From Parerythrobacter lacustris (GTDB lineage: Bacteria; Pseudomonadota; Alphaproteobacteria; Sphingomonadales; Sphingomonadaceae), in the NCBI RefSeq assembly GCF_024626475.1, contig NZ_JANKHH010000005.1, positions 62,001 through 126,000 of the forward strand: DNA of 64,000 nucleotides, given 5' to 3'. Made by a program: the position numbers and the translations under genes. The notes under the pieces were generated by a model. That model was not told where the DNA came from. It made no database searches and saw only the letters and a list, made by a program, of their open reading frames with translations. This document shows, one piece after another, positions 1 to 10,300 of this stretch; position 1 is the stretch's first letter; each line of letters opens with the position of its first letter.

Positions 1-1
1 G

Positions 2-2284
2 GTCGCGCTGGTCAAGGACCGGACCAACACCACCGATGTCGTCGCCATCGCCGAGAAGATCGCCGCCAGCCAGGACGACGAGATCGCCTTCATGCAGCAA
101 TGGCTGAGCGATCGCGGTGCGACCGCGCCCGATCCGGCAGCCCATGCGAAAATGGGCCATGACATGGCGGCGATGCACCAGGGCATGGCGGGCATGGCAT
201 CGCCCGAACAGATGGCGGCGCTGGCCGCGGCATCGGGCACCGAATTCGACCGCATGTTCCTCACCCTGATGGTCGCGCACCATAAGGGCGCGCTCGATAT
301 GGTCGACGATCTGTTCGAGCAGCAGGGTTCGGCCTACGATCCGGTGATGTACCGCTTCGTCAACGACGTGAAGGCGGACCAGTCCTCCGAAATCGATCGG
401 ATGAACAAGCTGCTCGAAGGGCTGTCGGACGATCCGCGGACCAAGCTCGCCGCTGGTTTCACCGACGCGGAAAGCGCGATCAAGGGGCTGACCCTGGTGG
501 GCAGCCTGCCCAAGCCCGCCGGCTTCTTCGACCCGGAGAACCCCGCCGGACTGCGGCTCGAGAAGGCGAAGGAAAGCCCGATCGCCAAGCCCAAGACCGA
601 AGAACCCAAGCCCGAAACGGAGGCAGATCCGGCCACCAAGGCAATCACCGCGCTGCGCACCGCGCTGACCACGCTCGAGGCGGCGGCCAAGGAGGGCGAG
701 GCCAAGCGCGACCCCGGGGGCGACAGCAAGACCGCGCTCAGCGAACGTGGCTCGCTGCTCAATTTCGCCAACACCGACATGGCCTTCCGTGGCGATACGC
801 TGGTGGTCGGCAATTACCACGGCTTCAATATCTACGACATCGCTGGCAACCAGACGCCGAAGCTGGTCAGCTCGGTGGTCTGCCCCGGCGGGCAGGGCGA
901 TGTGTCGATCGTCGGCGACCTGCTCATCATGTCGGTCGAGCAGACCAGTGGCCGCATCGACTGCGGGCTGCAGGGGATCGACGAGGATGTGAGCGCAGAC
1001 CGGTTCCGCGGCCTGCGCATATTCGACATCGCCAATCTGCGCGCGCCCCGCCAGGTCGGCCAGGTGCAGACCTGCCGTGGTTCGCACACCCACTCGGTGG
1101 TGGCGGAGGATGCGGCCAGCATCCTTGTCTACAACTCGGGCACCGCCGGCGTGCGCAACGGGGAGGAACTGCCCGGCTGCACGGTCTATGGCGCGGGCGA
1201 GCGCGGATCGTCGCTGTTCAGCATCGACGTGATCGAAATCCCCAAGGCGAACCCGTCTGCCGCGCGGATCATCGATTCGCCGCGCGTCTTTGCCGATGAC
1301 GCGAAGATCGACGGCCTGTGGAGCGGCGGCGACCATGGCGACGGGACCCAGCGCACGTCGCGCACCGACCAGTGCCACGACATCACCATCTTCCCGAGCA
1401 AGGCGCTCGCCGCCGGGGCGTGTTCGGGCAACGGCATCGTGCTCGACATCGCCAATCCGCGGGCACCCCGGCGGATCGACGACGCGACCGACAAGGGTTT
1501 CGCCTACTGGCACTCCGCGACCTTCAACAACGACGGTACCAAGGTGGTGTTCACCGACGAGTGGGGCGGCGGCGGCCGGCCGCGCTGCAAGGCGCAGGAT
1601 CCGAAGGAATGGGGCGCCAATGCAATCTACGACCTTGCGGGCGGGGAACTGACCGCGCGTAGCCTCTACAAACTCCCCGCCGCGCAGGGCGAAATGGAAA
1701 ACTGCGTCGCGCACAACGGTTCGCTGGTGCCAGTGCCGGGACGCGATATCTTCGTCCAGGCATGGTACCAGGGCGGGATTTCGCTGATGGACTTCACCGA
1801 CAGCGCCAATCCGTTCGAGATCGCCTATTTTGATCGCGGACCGGTGAACAAGGACCAGATGGTCCTCGGCGGTTTCTGGTCGGTCTACTGGTACAATGGC
1901 CGGATCTACGGCACCGAGATCGCGCGGGGCCTCGACGTGTTCGAGCTGGCACCCAGTGAATTCCTGACCGAGAACGAGATCGCAGCGGCCAAGCTCGCAA
2001 GCCAGGGTGAGACCTTCAACCCGCAGCAGCAATATCCGGTCGTCTGGCCCGACTCGCCAGTTGTGGCGCGGGCCTATATCGACCAGTTGCAGCGCAAGGA
2101 ACCGATGGGCGAAGCGCAACTGGCACCGCTAATGAACGCGCTCGATGCCGCCGAGGCAGGCGATGCCGGAGCAGCAGGAACGCTGGAGTCGATCGCTGCA
2201 GGGTTGTCGGACAACGATCCGCTGGTCGGCAAGCTGGCAGCGACGCTGCGCGGAATCGCCCAAGGTTTGCGCACGGGCGGCTGA
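2..2284 (+). CDS. DUF305 / LVIVD-repeat exported protein (5' end outside window)
   Basis: The frame is open from base 2, so the true start lies left of the window; the first ATG (92) falls inside a conserved domain. The first ~65 codons and then about 236-420 look like two DUF305 (ferritin-like helical) halves; the second has MVAHHKGALDM, the His-His...Met signature of that family, often linked to copper or other metals in exported proteins. An A/K/E-rich linker (about 560-740) leads to LVIVD-type beta-propeller blades such as GLRIFDIANLRAPRQV and GIVLDIANPRAPRRI. The family is usually secreted or surface-anchored; the signal peptide would be in the missing part. The molecular role is unknown. 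It converges with the gene at 2333-2746. Confidence 0.85.
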   Translation, partial: VALVKDRTNTTDVVAIAEKIAASQDDEIAFMQQWLSDRGATAPDPAAHAKMGHDMAAMHQGMAGMASPEQMAALAAASGTEFDRMFLTLMVAHHKGALDMVDDLFEQQGSAYDPVMYRFVNDVKADQSSEIDRMNKLLEGLSDDPRTKLAAGFTDAESAIKGLTLVGSLPKPAGFFDPENPAGLRLEKAKESPIAKPKTEEPKPETEADPATKAITALRTALTTLEAAAKEGEAKRDPGGDSKTALSERGSLLNFANTDMAFRGDTLVVGNYHGFNIYDIAGNQTPKLVSSVVCPGGQGDVSIVGDLLIMSVEQTSGRIDCGLQGIDEDVSADRFRGLRIFDIANLRAPRQVGQVQTCRGSHTHSVVAEDAASILVYNSGTAGVRNGEELPGCTVYGAGERGSSLFSIDVIEIPKANPSAARIIDSPRVFADDAKIDGLWSGGDHGDGTQRTSRTDQCHDITIFPSKALAAGACSGNGIVLDIANPRAPRRIDDATDKGFAYWHSATFNNDGTKVVFTDEWGGGGRPRCKAQDPKEWGANAIYDLAGGELTARSLYKLPAAQGEMENCVAHNGSLVPVPGRDIFVQAWYQGGISLMDFTDSANPFEIAYFDRGPVNKDQMVLGGFWSVYWYNGRIYGTEIARGLDVFELAPSEFLTENEIAAAKLASQGETFNPQQQYPVVWPDSPVVARAYIDQLQRKEPMGEAQLAPLMNALDAAEAGDAGAAGTLESIAAGLSDNDPLVGKLAATLRGIAQGLRTGG

Positions 2285-2332
2285 CCGCCGCTCAGTAATC
2301 AGGCGGCGCGAAGTCTAGCCCAGAGTCTGGGC

Positions 2333-2746
2333 CTAGCCTTCCGCCGCCATTTCCGCTTCGGTCTGGTCGTATTCGGCAGAATTGGCGGCGCGGATGATCT
2401 CGCAGCTGCCGAGGATCGTCGTGAAGAACTCGGTTACCTCGTCTTCGCCGGTCATGCTGGTGAGCTCATCGGTCAGCTCATCGGTCCGCGAATCGATCCG
2501 CGCTTCGTAATCGGCGTCATCGCCCGCGAAGCGGTTGTAGGCCATCGCCAGCCAGACAGTCGCCGACCCGACCAGTTCGCCCGAAAAATCGGGGTCCTCT
2601 TCCTCGATGATACCGGCGAGATAGGCGTTGGCGATGCCGCAATCCATCGCGATATCGTAGTCGAGCGTCTCGTCGTCCTGCGCGGCAGCCGGTGCAGAAA
2701 AAAGCAGCGCCGTTGCGGCTGCCAGTGAAACGATCGTTGCGCGCAT
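2333..2746 (-). CDS. small secreted protein of unknown function
   Basis: This 137-residue protein begins with a clear Sec signal peptide: basic start MRA, a hydrophobic core and a cleavage site near APAAAQ at residues 18-23. The mature part is strongly acidic (runs of D and E) with two cysteines that could form a periplasmic disulfide. No known domain is recognised. The ATG at 2746 is preceded by a G-rich stretch that may serve as ribosome binding site. It is transcribed alone, convergent with the DUF305 gene and divergent from the MATE gene. Confidence 0.7.
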   Translation of the reverse strand: MRATIVSLAAATALLFSAPAAAQDDETLDYDIAMDCGIANAYLAGIIEEEDPDFSGELVGSATVWLAMAYNRFAGDDADYEARIDSRTDELTDELTSMTGEDEVTEFFTTILGSCEIIRAANSAEYDQTEAEMAAEG

Positions 2747-2912
2747 GGAAATCTACCCCCGTCCTCGAATACCGCTTCCTAATCGCTTCGCATTGCGACC
2801 GATAGTCCCAATCGGCTGTGGCATTTGCGTCGCGTCGAGGCGGCAAAAAACCTCGCTTGGGCCAGCCAGGCTTTCGCCGTGGTGAACCCGCGCCTATCCG
2901 GGCCGGCTGTTC

Positions 2913-4319
2913 ATGACACGCGAACACATCTCGACCGCCGGAACCCATGGCACATGGGCACCTTGGCGCACCGAGCTGGCGGCCACACTGCGGCTCAGCT
3001 GGCCGCTGGCGCTCGCCAATTTGCTGCAGATGCTGACCTATGCGGTGGATGTGATCTTCATCGCGCGGCTGGGCGAGGCACCGCTGGCGGCCTCGGCGAT
3101 GGTGGTGGCGCTGTTCGGGCTGGTGATGTGGGCACTGTCCGGGCTGACCGGCGCGGTCGCGGCGGTGATTGCGGCCGAGCTGGGCGAGCGCGCGCCGGCC
3201 TTGCGCCCCGTCCGCCGATCGGTCCGCATGGCGCTGTGGCTGGCGGTGATCAGCGGTGCGGGCGGGATGCTGGTCTGCCTCGCGCTCGGCCCGATCATGC
3301 ACGCCACGGGGCAGAAGGCGGAGATCATCGTACTGGCGCAGAGCTACAACAGCGTGCTGATCTTCTCGATGATCCCGATGGTGATCGCCAATGTGCTGCG
3401 CTGCTTCGTCTCCGCGCTCGGGCGGCCGGTGTTCGCCACCGCGATCACCGCAGGCGGGATCTTCGTCAATGCGCTGGCCAACTACGCCTTCATCTTCGGC
3501 AATCTTGGCGCGCCCGAGCTCGGCCTGCAAGGCGCCGCGGTGGCGACCGTCATCACCGCGCTGTGCGTGGTGGCGGCCTTCGCTTTGGTGATCCGGTTCA
3601 CCCCGCAGTTCCACCGCTACCGGATCGTCGGTCGGTGGTGGAAGCCCGACTGGGCGCGGTTTGCGCATGTGGTGCGGATCGGCACGCCGGTGGCGCTGAC
3701 GATCACCGCCGAAGCAGGCATCTTCGGTGCCGCCGCTTTCATGATGGGCAGCATCGGCACGGCGCAGCTCGCCGCGCACACGGTGGCCTTGCAGATCGCC
3801 GCGCTGGCGTTTCAAGTGCCGTTCGGGATCGGCCAGGCGGTGACCATCAGGGTCGGCTATTTCTATGGAGCGCGCGACGTCGAAGGGATGAAGCGCGCGG
3901 GCTGGACCGCGATCGTTCTCGGCACCGGTTTCATGGCCACGACCGCGCTGGCGATGATCGTCATCCCCGAGCCGTTGCTCGCGATCTATATCGATCCGTG
4001 GGATGCGAAGAATGCCGTGCTGGTGTCCTTCGCCCTGCAATACCTCGTCATCGCGGCGGCGTTCCAGCTGTTCGACGGGATGCAGGCGGTCGCCGCCGGG
4101 GCCCTGCGCGGCCTGCAGGACACCCGCATCCCGATGTGGATCGCGATCTTCAGCTACTGGGTCCCCGGCATCGGGGTGGCCCTGTGGCTCGGCTTCCGGA
4201 CTCCGCTCGAAGGCACGGGAATCTGGATCGGGCTCGCCACCGGGCTGATGAGCGCGGCGGTGCTGCTGTGCTGGCGCTGGTCGCTGCGCGACCGGCTCGG
4301 CCTGACTGCCCGCAGCTGA
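2913..4319 (+). CDS. MATE family efflux transporter (NorM-like)
   Basis: The 468-residue product has about twelve hydrophobic helices in two related halves, as in multidrug and toxin extrusion antiporters that export cationic compounds using a Na+ or H+ gradient. Family-like segments include [14 protein letters not shown] in helix 1, [13 protein letters not shown] and the second-half motif [15 protein letters not shown]. Length is normal for the NorM branch. The ATG at 2913 gives a short cytoplasmic N-terminus before helix 1; no strong Shine-Dalgarno is evident. It stands alone upstream of groES. The substrate cannot be told from sequence. Confidence 0.9.
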   Translation: MTREHISTAGTHGTWAPWRTELAATLRLSWPLALANLLQMLTYAVDVIFIARLGEAPLAASAMVVALFGLVMWALSGLTGAVAAVIAAELGERAPALRPVRRSVRMALWLAVISGAGGMLVCLALGPIMHATGQKAEIIVLAQSYNSVLIFSMIPMVIANVLRCFVSALGRPVFATAITAGGIFVNALANYAFIFGNLGAPELGLQGAAVATVITALCVVAAFALVIRFTPQFHRYRIVGRWWKPDWARFAHVVRIGTPVALTITAEAGIFGAAAFMMGSIGTAQLAAHTVALQIAALAFQVPFGIGQAVTIRVGYFYGARDVEGMKRAGWTAIVLGTGFMATTALAMIVIPEPLLAIYIDPWDAKNAVLVSFALQYLVIAAAFQLFDGMQAVAAGALRGLQDTRIPMWIAIFSYWVPGIGVALWLGFRTPLEGTGIWIGLATGLMSAAVLLCWRWSLRDRLGLTARS

Positions 4320-4353
4320 CGTCGATCTTGTGAGAAAAAACTCGCGCAGAACG

Positions 4354-4381
4354 TTGACTCGCGCATCGAGCATCCCCAAAT
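4354..4381 (+). promoter_or_regulatory. candidate heat-shock promoter of groESL
   Basis: TTGAC at 4354-4358 is followed after 15 bases by CCCCAAAT at 4374-4381, which resembles the sigma-32 type -10 (CCCCATNT) used by alphaproteobacterial heat-shock genes. It ends 8 bases before the CIRCE repeat, so both could act on one transcript. The assignment is by similarity only; the -35 match is partial. Confidence 0.45.
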
Positions 4382-4389
4382 GCGCCGCG

Positions 4390-4416
4390 CTGGCACTCAC
4401 CATGGGCGAGTGCCAG
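4390..4416 (+). promoter_or_regulatory. CIRCE operator (HrcA binding site)
   Basis: CTGGCACTC, nine bases, then GAGTGCCAG form a perfect 9-9-9 inverted repeat, differing from the consensus TTAGCACTC-N9-GAGTGCTAA only at the outer bases. It lies 39 bases upstream of the groES ATG, the classic position. HrcA repressor binding here would control groESL during heat shock. Confidence 0.92.
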
Positions 4417-4455
4417 AAACGCTATTCATCACTCGAATTGAGAAAGGTCATCAAT

Positions 4456-4743
4456 ATGGCATTTCGTCCGCTGCACGACCGCGTTCTGGTCCGTCGCATC
4501 GAAGCCGACCAGAAGACTGCCGGCGGCATCATCATCCCTGACAGCGCACAGGAAAAGCCGAGCGAAGGCGAGATCGTCGCCACCGGTTCGGGCGCCAAGG
4601 CCGAAGACGGCACCGTCACCCCGCTCGATGTCAGGGCGGGCGACCGCGTGTTGTTCGGCAAGTGGTCGGGCACCGAGGTCAAGCTCGACGGCGAAGACCT
4701 GCTGATCATGAAGGAAAGCGACATCATGGGGATCATTTCCTGA
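4456..4743 (+). CDS. groES: co-chaperonin GroES (Cpn10)
   Basis: The 95-residue product matches GroES throughout: [12 protein letters not shown] at the N-terminus, the mobile-loop region [18 protein letters not shown] that contacts GroEL, and the C-terminal ILMK-type ending [11 protein letters not shown]. It caps the GroEL ring in the cytosol during ATP-driven folding. The ATG at 4456 has an AAAGG Shine-Dalgarno eight bases upstream; longer in-frame starts would run through the operator and are rejected. It is the first gene of a groES-groEL operon with 113 intervening bases that hold a paired-hairpin repeat. Confidence 0.98.
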   Translation: MAFRPLHDRVLVRRIEADQKTAGGIIIPDSAQEKPSEGEIVATGSGAKAEDGTVTPLDVRAGDRVLFGKWSGTEVKLDGEDLLIMKESDIMGIIS

Positions 4744-4750
4744 TCCCATC

Positions 4751-6506
<1,756 letters not shown>

Positions 6507-6530
6507 GCCACCCGCGGTTTCGAACACCAG

Positions 6531-6563
6531 AGGGCCCGGCGGAGCGATCCGCCGGGCCCTTTT
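6531..6563 (+). terminator. Rho-independent terminator after groEL
   Basis: AGGGCCCGGCGGA and TCCGCCGGGCCCT form a perfect 13-bp stem around a GCGA loop, followed by TTTT. It lies 25 bases past the groEL stop and should end the groESL transcript. Confidence 0.9.
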
Positions 6564-6641
6564 GCTGGTGGTTCGATTTCCATTGTCAAACAGCGGGCAA
6601 GGCGCAAGACAGCGCCGCGTATCCCAGCGAAAGGTGCAGGC

Positions 6642-7856
6642 TTGCTCACGTCCGGAAATCTCGACCGGTTCCGAATGGCGGTGATCGCCGACGCTGCATT
6701 GCAGGATACCTTGCGCCGGTGCACCGCCGACCCGGAGCTGGTCGCGGCGGCGCTGGCCGAGGCGGCCGCGCGATCGCTGCCGCTCGGTCCGGAGGATCTC
6801 GCGCTGGTGCTGGGTCCGCAGACACCCGACCCGCAGGCTGGCTTTGCGCATATGGTGCCGCTTGAGGAGGCCCCGCCGCCGTTATGGCTGCCGGTGGCGC
6901 TCGTGCTGCGCGACAATGCCCTGGCGATCGAATGGCTGCCGATCCCTCTCGATGGCTTGCATCATCCCTTCTTCGAGCATTCGATGGCGGATATCGCCCC
7001 GCTCCCCTTCACCCGGCTGATGCGCAGCGTCACGCCGCTGGATGCGCTCGACGCCTTCGCGAGCAGCCCCGGCCCCGACGGCTTCGTGCACCACATGTCG
7101 CGCTGCGGCTCGACGCTGGTCGCGCAGATGCTGGCGGCGGTGCCCGAATATGTGTCGATCGCCGAAGCGCCGGTGATCGACACGATGATCCAGCTTGCCT
7201 GTCAGGGCGCGGTCAGCGACGCGCAGCTGCGCAATCTGGTCGCTGCCGTCACCCGCACGCGCGGCGCGGCGACGACCCACCGCTTCGTCAAGCTCGACTG
7301 CTGGCATTCGCTCGCCCTGCCGGTGCTGCGACGCGCCTTCCCTGCGACGCCCTGGGCATACCTCTATCGCGATGCGCGCGAGGTGCTGGTGTCGCAGCAG
7401 CGCAATCCGGGGATGCATGTGCGCAAAGGCGCTGTCCCCTTCGCCGCCTTCGGTTTGCCCAATGCGGAGAGGGTTGCGGACGAAGACTATGCGGCCTGGG
7501 TTCTGGCGCATTGCACCGCCGCCGCGCTGCGCAACAGCGAGGATCCGGCGTGCCTGCCGGTGCCCTATCCTTCGTTGCCCGATGCATTGACAGCAGAGAT
7601 TTTGCCCCACTTCGGTGTGCAGACAAGCGAAGCCCAGCGGCGCTCTATGGAACAGGCCTCGGCGCGCAATTCGAAGCAACCCGATCAGCCCTTCGTGTCC
7701 GATTCCGAGGCCAAACGCAGCGAAGCTGAGGGGCTGCCCGGCTCTGAAGCAGAAGCGCGCTTGGTCGAGATCGTCGCGGCGCTCGACCGGCAGCGCACCG
7801 CGCGATCATCGGCGCCAGCGCGCGGACCGGCGGTCAGCGTGGGCTACGACTGGTGA
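6642..7856 (+). CDS. sulfotransferase-like protein with Nif11-like N-terminus
   Basis: The product has 404 residues. Residues 153-159, SRCGSTL, resemble the PAPS 5'-phosphosulfate loop of sulfotransferases (RSGTT/RSGST), and YRDAREVLVSQ (242-252) resembles the 3'-phosphate motif. Residues 7-55 (LDRFRMAVIADAAL onward, then an A/L-rich helix and PLGPEDL) resemble the Nif11 fold seen in leader peptides and some enzymes. The start is TTG at 6642 with AAGG eight bases upstream; the ATG at 6675 would cut into the Nif11-like helix. The TIGR04282 gene follows after 10 bases, suggesting one operon. The sulfate acceptor is unknown; an arsenosugar is a guess from context. Confidence 0.72.
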   Translation: MLTSGNLDRFRMAVIADAALQDTLRRCTADPELVAAALAEAAARSLPLGPEDLALVLGPQTPDPQAGFAHMVPLEEAPPPLWLPVALVLRDNALAIEWLPIPLDGLHHPFFEHSMADIAPLPFTRLMRSVTPLDALDAFASSPGPDGFVHHMSRCGSTLVAQMLAAVPEYVSIAEAPVIDTMIQLACQGAVSDAQLRNLVAAVTRTRGAATTHRFVKLDCWHSLALPVLRRAFPATPWAYLYRDAREVLVSQQRNPGMHVRKGAVPFAAFGLPNAERVADEDYAAWVLAHCTAAALRNSEDPACLPVPYPSLPDALTAEILPHFGVQTSEAQRRSMEQASARNSKQPDQPFVSDSEAKRSEAEGLPGSEAEARLVEIVAALDRQRTARSSAPARGPAVSVGYDW

Positions 7857-7866
7857 GCGCAGGGCC

Positions 7867-8445
7867 TTGACCGAACCACGCCTGTCGATCTTCGCCCGCT
7901 GGCCCGAACCGGGCAAGGCCAAGACCCGGCTCATCCCGGGGCTGGGCGCGGAAGGTGCGGCGGCGGTCTATGCCAAGTTGCTGGCGCATACGATCGAGGT
8001 CGCGCGGGCGAGCGGGCTCGACTTCGAACTGCGGGTGACAGGGACACCGGTGGTGGCATTCCGCGAAGGCTTCGGTAGAGACCTCATCGTAGTCCCCCAG
8101 GGCGAGGGCGAACTCACCGACAAACTCACCCGCGTCCCCGCACCCGCCATCGTGATCGGCAGCGACTGCCCCGGCCTGACCCCGCAAATCCTGCAAGCCG
8201 CGCGCGACACCTTGGCGAACGAAGCGGCGGTGATCGGCCCGGCGAGCGACGGCGGATATTACCTGCTGGGTTACAACGCCGATGCGCGCTTCGCCTTCGC
8301 GGACATGCCATGGAGCACACCGGTGGTGTTCGAGGAGACCGTGCGGCGCTTCGCGGCGAAAGGCATCCGCCCGGCGGTGCTGCCCGAACTGGCCGATGTC
8401 GATACCATTGAGGACCTCGCCGACTGGCCGGAGTTTCTGCCGTGA
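7867..8445 (+). CDS. TIGR04282-type glycosyltransferase (DUF2064)
   Basis: The 192-residue product fits the DUF2064/TIGR04282 family of GT-A fold transferases: FARWPEPGKAKTRL near the N-terminus (nucleotide-sugar loop), GSDCPGL (metal/nucleotide site) and GPASDGGYYLLG. Annotation pipelines name this family an arsenosugar-biosynthesis glycosyltransferase because it recurs next to ArsM/ArsS. No ATG is available; TTG at 7867 gives the normal length, although its ribosome binding site (AGGG, 2 bases away) is poor. It is 10 bases after the sulfotransferase-like gene and overlaps the next gene by GTGA. Confidence 0.85.
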   Translation: MTEPRLSIFARWPEPGKAKTRLIPGLGAEGAAAVYAKLLAHTIEVARASGLDFELRVTGTPVVAFREGFGRDLIVVPQGEGELTDKLTRVPAPAIVIGSDCPGLTPQILQAARDTLANEAAVIGPASDGGYYLLGYNADARFAFADMPWSTPVVFEETVRRFAAKGIRPAVLPELADVDTIEDLADWPEFLP

Positions 8446-9170
8446 GCCTGCCGACCGTGGCGCTCGTCATCCCCGTGCTCGACGAGGAGAAGGCGCTCCC
8501 GGCCCTGATCGGCCTGGTTGCCTCGCTCGATCCGCCGCCAGCCGAAGTGATCGTCGTCGACGGAGGGAGCGGCGACCGGACGCGCGAGCTGGTGCTGGCC
8601 GCAGGCTGGACGCTGCTGGATACCACCGCCGGACGCGGGAGACAGATCAACGCCGGGGTCGCAGCGGCGGCCAGTGCGTTTATCTGCGTGCTCCACGCCG
8701 ACACCGCGCCGCCGCTCGATATGGTCGCGGTCATTCGCGACGCGCTGGCGGATGATCGCACCGCGCTCGCCAGCTTCACCCCGTTGATCCGCGGCGAAAG
8801 GACCCGTTGGGGCACCACCTTCCACAACTGGATAAAGACCTGGTACGCGCCGCTGATCACCCGCCCGCACCTGTTCATTCGCGGGGTACGTCTGCTGTTC
8901 GGCGATCACGCGATGTTCTTCCGGCGCGAGCAGTTCCTGCAAGTCGGCGGCTGCACGCCGGGCGACGCGATCATGGAAGAGGCGGACCTGTGCGTGAAGT
9001 TCGCGCAATTGGGCAGGATCCGCATGGTCCACCGTTGGGTCGAAACCAGCGACCGGCGGATTGCCGCCTGGGGTCCGCTGAAGGCCAACTGGATCTATTT
9101 CAAGGTCGGGATACTGTGGGCGGTCGGGGCGCGGAGCAGGCTGGAGAAGAATTATCCGCATGTGCGGTAA
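8442..9170 (+). CDS. TIGR04283-type glycosyltransferase (GT2 family)
   Basis: The 242-residue product is a family 2 glycosyltransferase: VIPVLDEEKALPALI opens the GT-A fold, VVDGGSGDRT binds the nucleotide, and LHADT carries the DxD-like metal site. It belongs to the TIGR04283 group that pairs with TIGR04282, as here. The GTG start at 8442 overlaps the upstream stop in GTGA, a sign of translational coupling. A hydrophobic C-terminal stretch (WIYFKVGILWAVG) may associate with the membrane. The pair probably builds the sugar part of the cluster's product. Confidence 0.87.
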   Translation: MSLPTVALVIPVLDEEKALPALIGLVASLDPPPAEVIVVDGGSGDRTRELVLAAGWTLLDTTAGRGRQINAGVAAAASAFICVLHADTAPPLDMVAVIRDALADDRTALASFTPLIRGERTRWGTTFHNWIKTWYAPLITRPHLFIRGVRLLFGDHAMFFRREQFLQVGGCTPGDAIMEEADLCVKFAQLGRIRMVHRWVETSDRRIAAWGPLKANWIYFKVGILWAVGARSRLEKNYPHVR

Positions 9171-9174
9171 CGCC

Positions 9175-9254
9175 GTCACCCCAGCGAAAGCTGGGGTCGC
9201 GTGCCGCGAGCTCGAGCTCAGTCGAACGCGATCCCAGCTTTCGCTGGGATGACG
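9175..9254. repeat. REP-like paired hairpin R2
   Basis: GTCACCCCAGC-GAAA-GCTGGGGTCG (9175-9199) and CGATCCCAGC-TTTC-GCTGGGATGACG (9229-9254) match the halves of R1 at 4751-4840 base for base over their cores, with a different middle. It fills the gap between the convergent genes ending at 9170 and 9263, where it could stop transcription from both sides. Confidence 0.88.
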
Positions 9255-9262
9255 AGCGGCGG

Positions 9263-10300
9263 CTAAACCGTTTCCGATTCCGCCAGGAACCCGACCGCGA
9301 TGCAATGGTCGATCAGCCGCCGGATATAGGCCTCGCCGGTTTCGGGACAGCGCGTCCCGGTCAGCTCGCGGAACCGTGCGTCGCAGAAATGCGGATCGCG
9401 CTGGAAATAGCTCGCGTAAAGCCCCGCCACGCGCTTGAACAGGCGTCGTTCCAGCGCGTGCAGTTGCGACGGATCGAACGTTTCCGGCGCGACGAGTTCT
9501 GGTGCGTGGAAATGCGGATAGGCCCCGATAACGCCGGTAAACCGCTCGACGGGTAGAGGTTGCCCCGAGACGAGGTGGAGTGTGATCCCCTCCGCCCCGA
9601 AGCCCACCTCGTCCAACTTTTCCGCAATCGCCGCGATCCCGCCCGCGACATGGTCGATCGGCACAAAGTCGAGTGTCGCCCCGGCGCGCGCGGGCATATG
9701 GCGGACGCGGCCCTCGGCGATCAGCTTGAACGCGGCATAGGTGGTGTCGAACTGACGGATCGTGCCGCTGGAATATTCGCCGACGACGATCGAGGGGCGT
9801 GCGATGGCCCAGTTGAGGTCGCTCGCCCGGACCAGCCGTTCGCCCGCCGCCTTGGACGCTTCGTAACCATTCGCGAAACCGGTTTCGGGTAGCGGATCGT
9901 CCTCGCGGATCGCCCCATCGCGCGTGCCGCAGACATAGGCGGTGCTGACATGGAGGAACGCCATCGCGCCCGCTTCGGCCAGCGCCAGCGCATGCTCCGT
10001 CCCGCCGACATTGACCGCGCGGTAGTCTTCTTCGGCGAGATCAAACCGGACCGTGGCCGCGCAGTGGATCAGCAGGTCGTGGTCCGCCGCGACCCCGGCG
10101 AAGGATGCCTCATCCCAGCCGAACCGGGCAGCGGACACGTCCCCTTTCACCACCCCCGTGACCGGCACAAGCGAGCCGTCGTTGGCGCGCACATCGGGAT
10201 TGCGATGGACCAGCGCCGTCACGCTGTGCCCGGCTGCCACCAGCCGCGCACAGACTTCGCCGCCGACCAGCCCGGCGGCCCCGGTGACCAGGATTCTCAG
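9263..10300 (-). CDS. NAD(P)-dependent SDR/epimerase family protein
   Basis: The 345-residue product begins with a Rossmann fold, ILVTGAAGLVGGEV, and has the extended-SDR catalytic pair in YEASKAAGE plus STAYVCGT upstream of it; IDHVAGGIAAIAEK is typical of the NAD_binding_4/epimerase branch. It probably oxidises, reduces or epimerises a sugar or acyl substrate. No ATG, GTG or TTG lies close to the fold start; the best start is CTG at 10300, which overlaps the arsM stop as CTGA and suggests coupled translation. It is second in an arsM-SDR operon. Confidence 0.8.
   Translation of the reverse strand: MRILVTGAAGLVGGEVCARLVAAGHSVTALVHRNPDVRANDGSLVPVTGVVKGDVSAARFGWDEASFAGVAADHDLLIHCAATVRFDLAEEDYRAVNVGGTEHALALAEAGAMAFLHVSTAYVCGTRDGAIREDDPLPETGFANGYEASKAAGERLVRASDLNWAIARPSIVVGEYSSGTIRQFDTTYAAFKLIAEGRVRHMPARAGATLDFVPIDHVAGGIAAIAEKLDEVGFGAEGITLHLVSGQPLPVERFTGVIGAYPHFHAPELVAPETFDPSQLHALERRLFKRVAGLYASYFQRDPHFCDARFRELTGTRCPETGEAYIRRLIDHCIAVGFLAESETV

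Noticed and set aside
2315..2336. Hairpin TAGCCCAGA/TCTGGGCCTA as terminator between the convergent genes
   Set aside because: The stem is short and no T-run follows on either strand.
2517..4403. Long - strand open frame opposite the MATE gene
   Set aside because: It is arginine/proline-rich antisense shadow of the MATE gene and shows no recognisable motif; the + strand frame has twelve proper membrane helices.
6600..6640. Further copy of the REP-like unit (CCCAGCGAAAG near 6623)
   Set aside because: Only a 10-base core matches, without the GTCA flank or inverse half; taken as chance.
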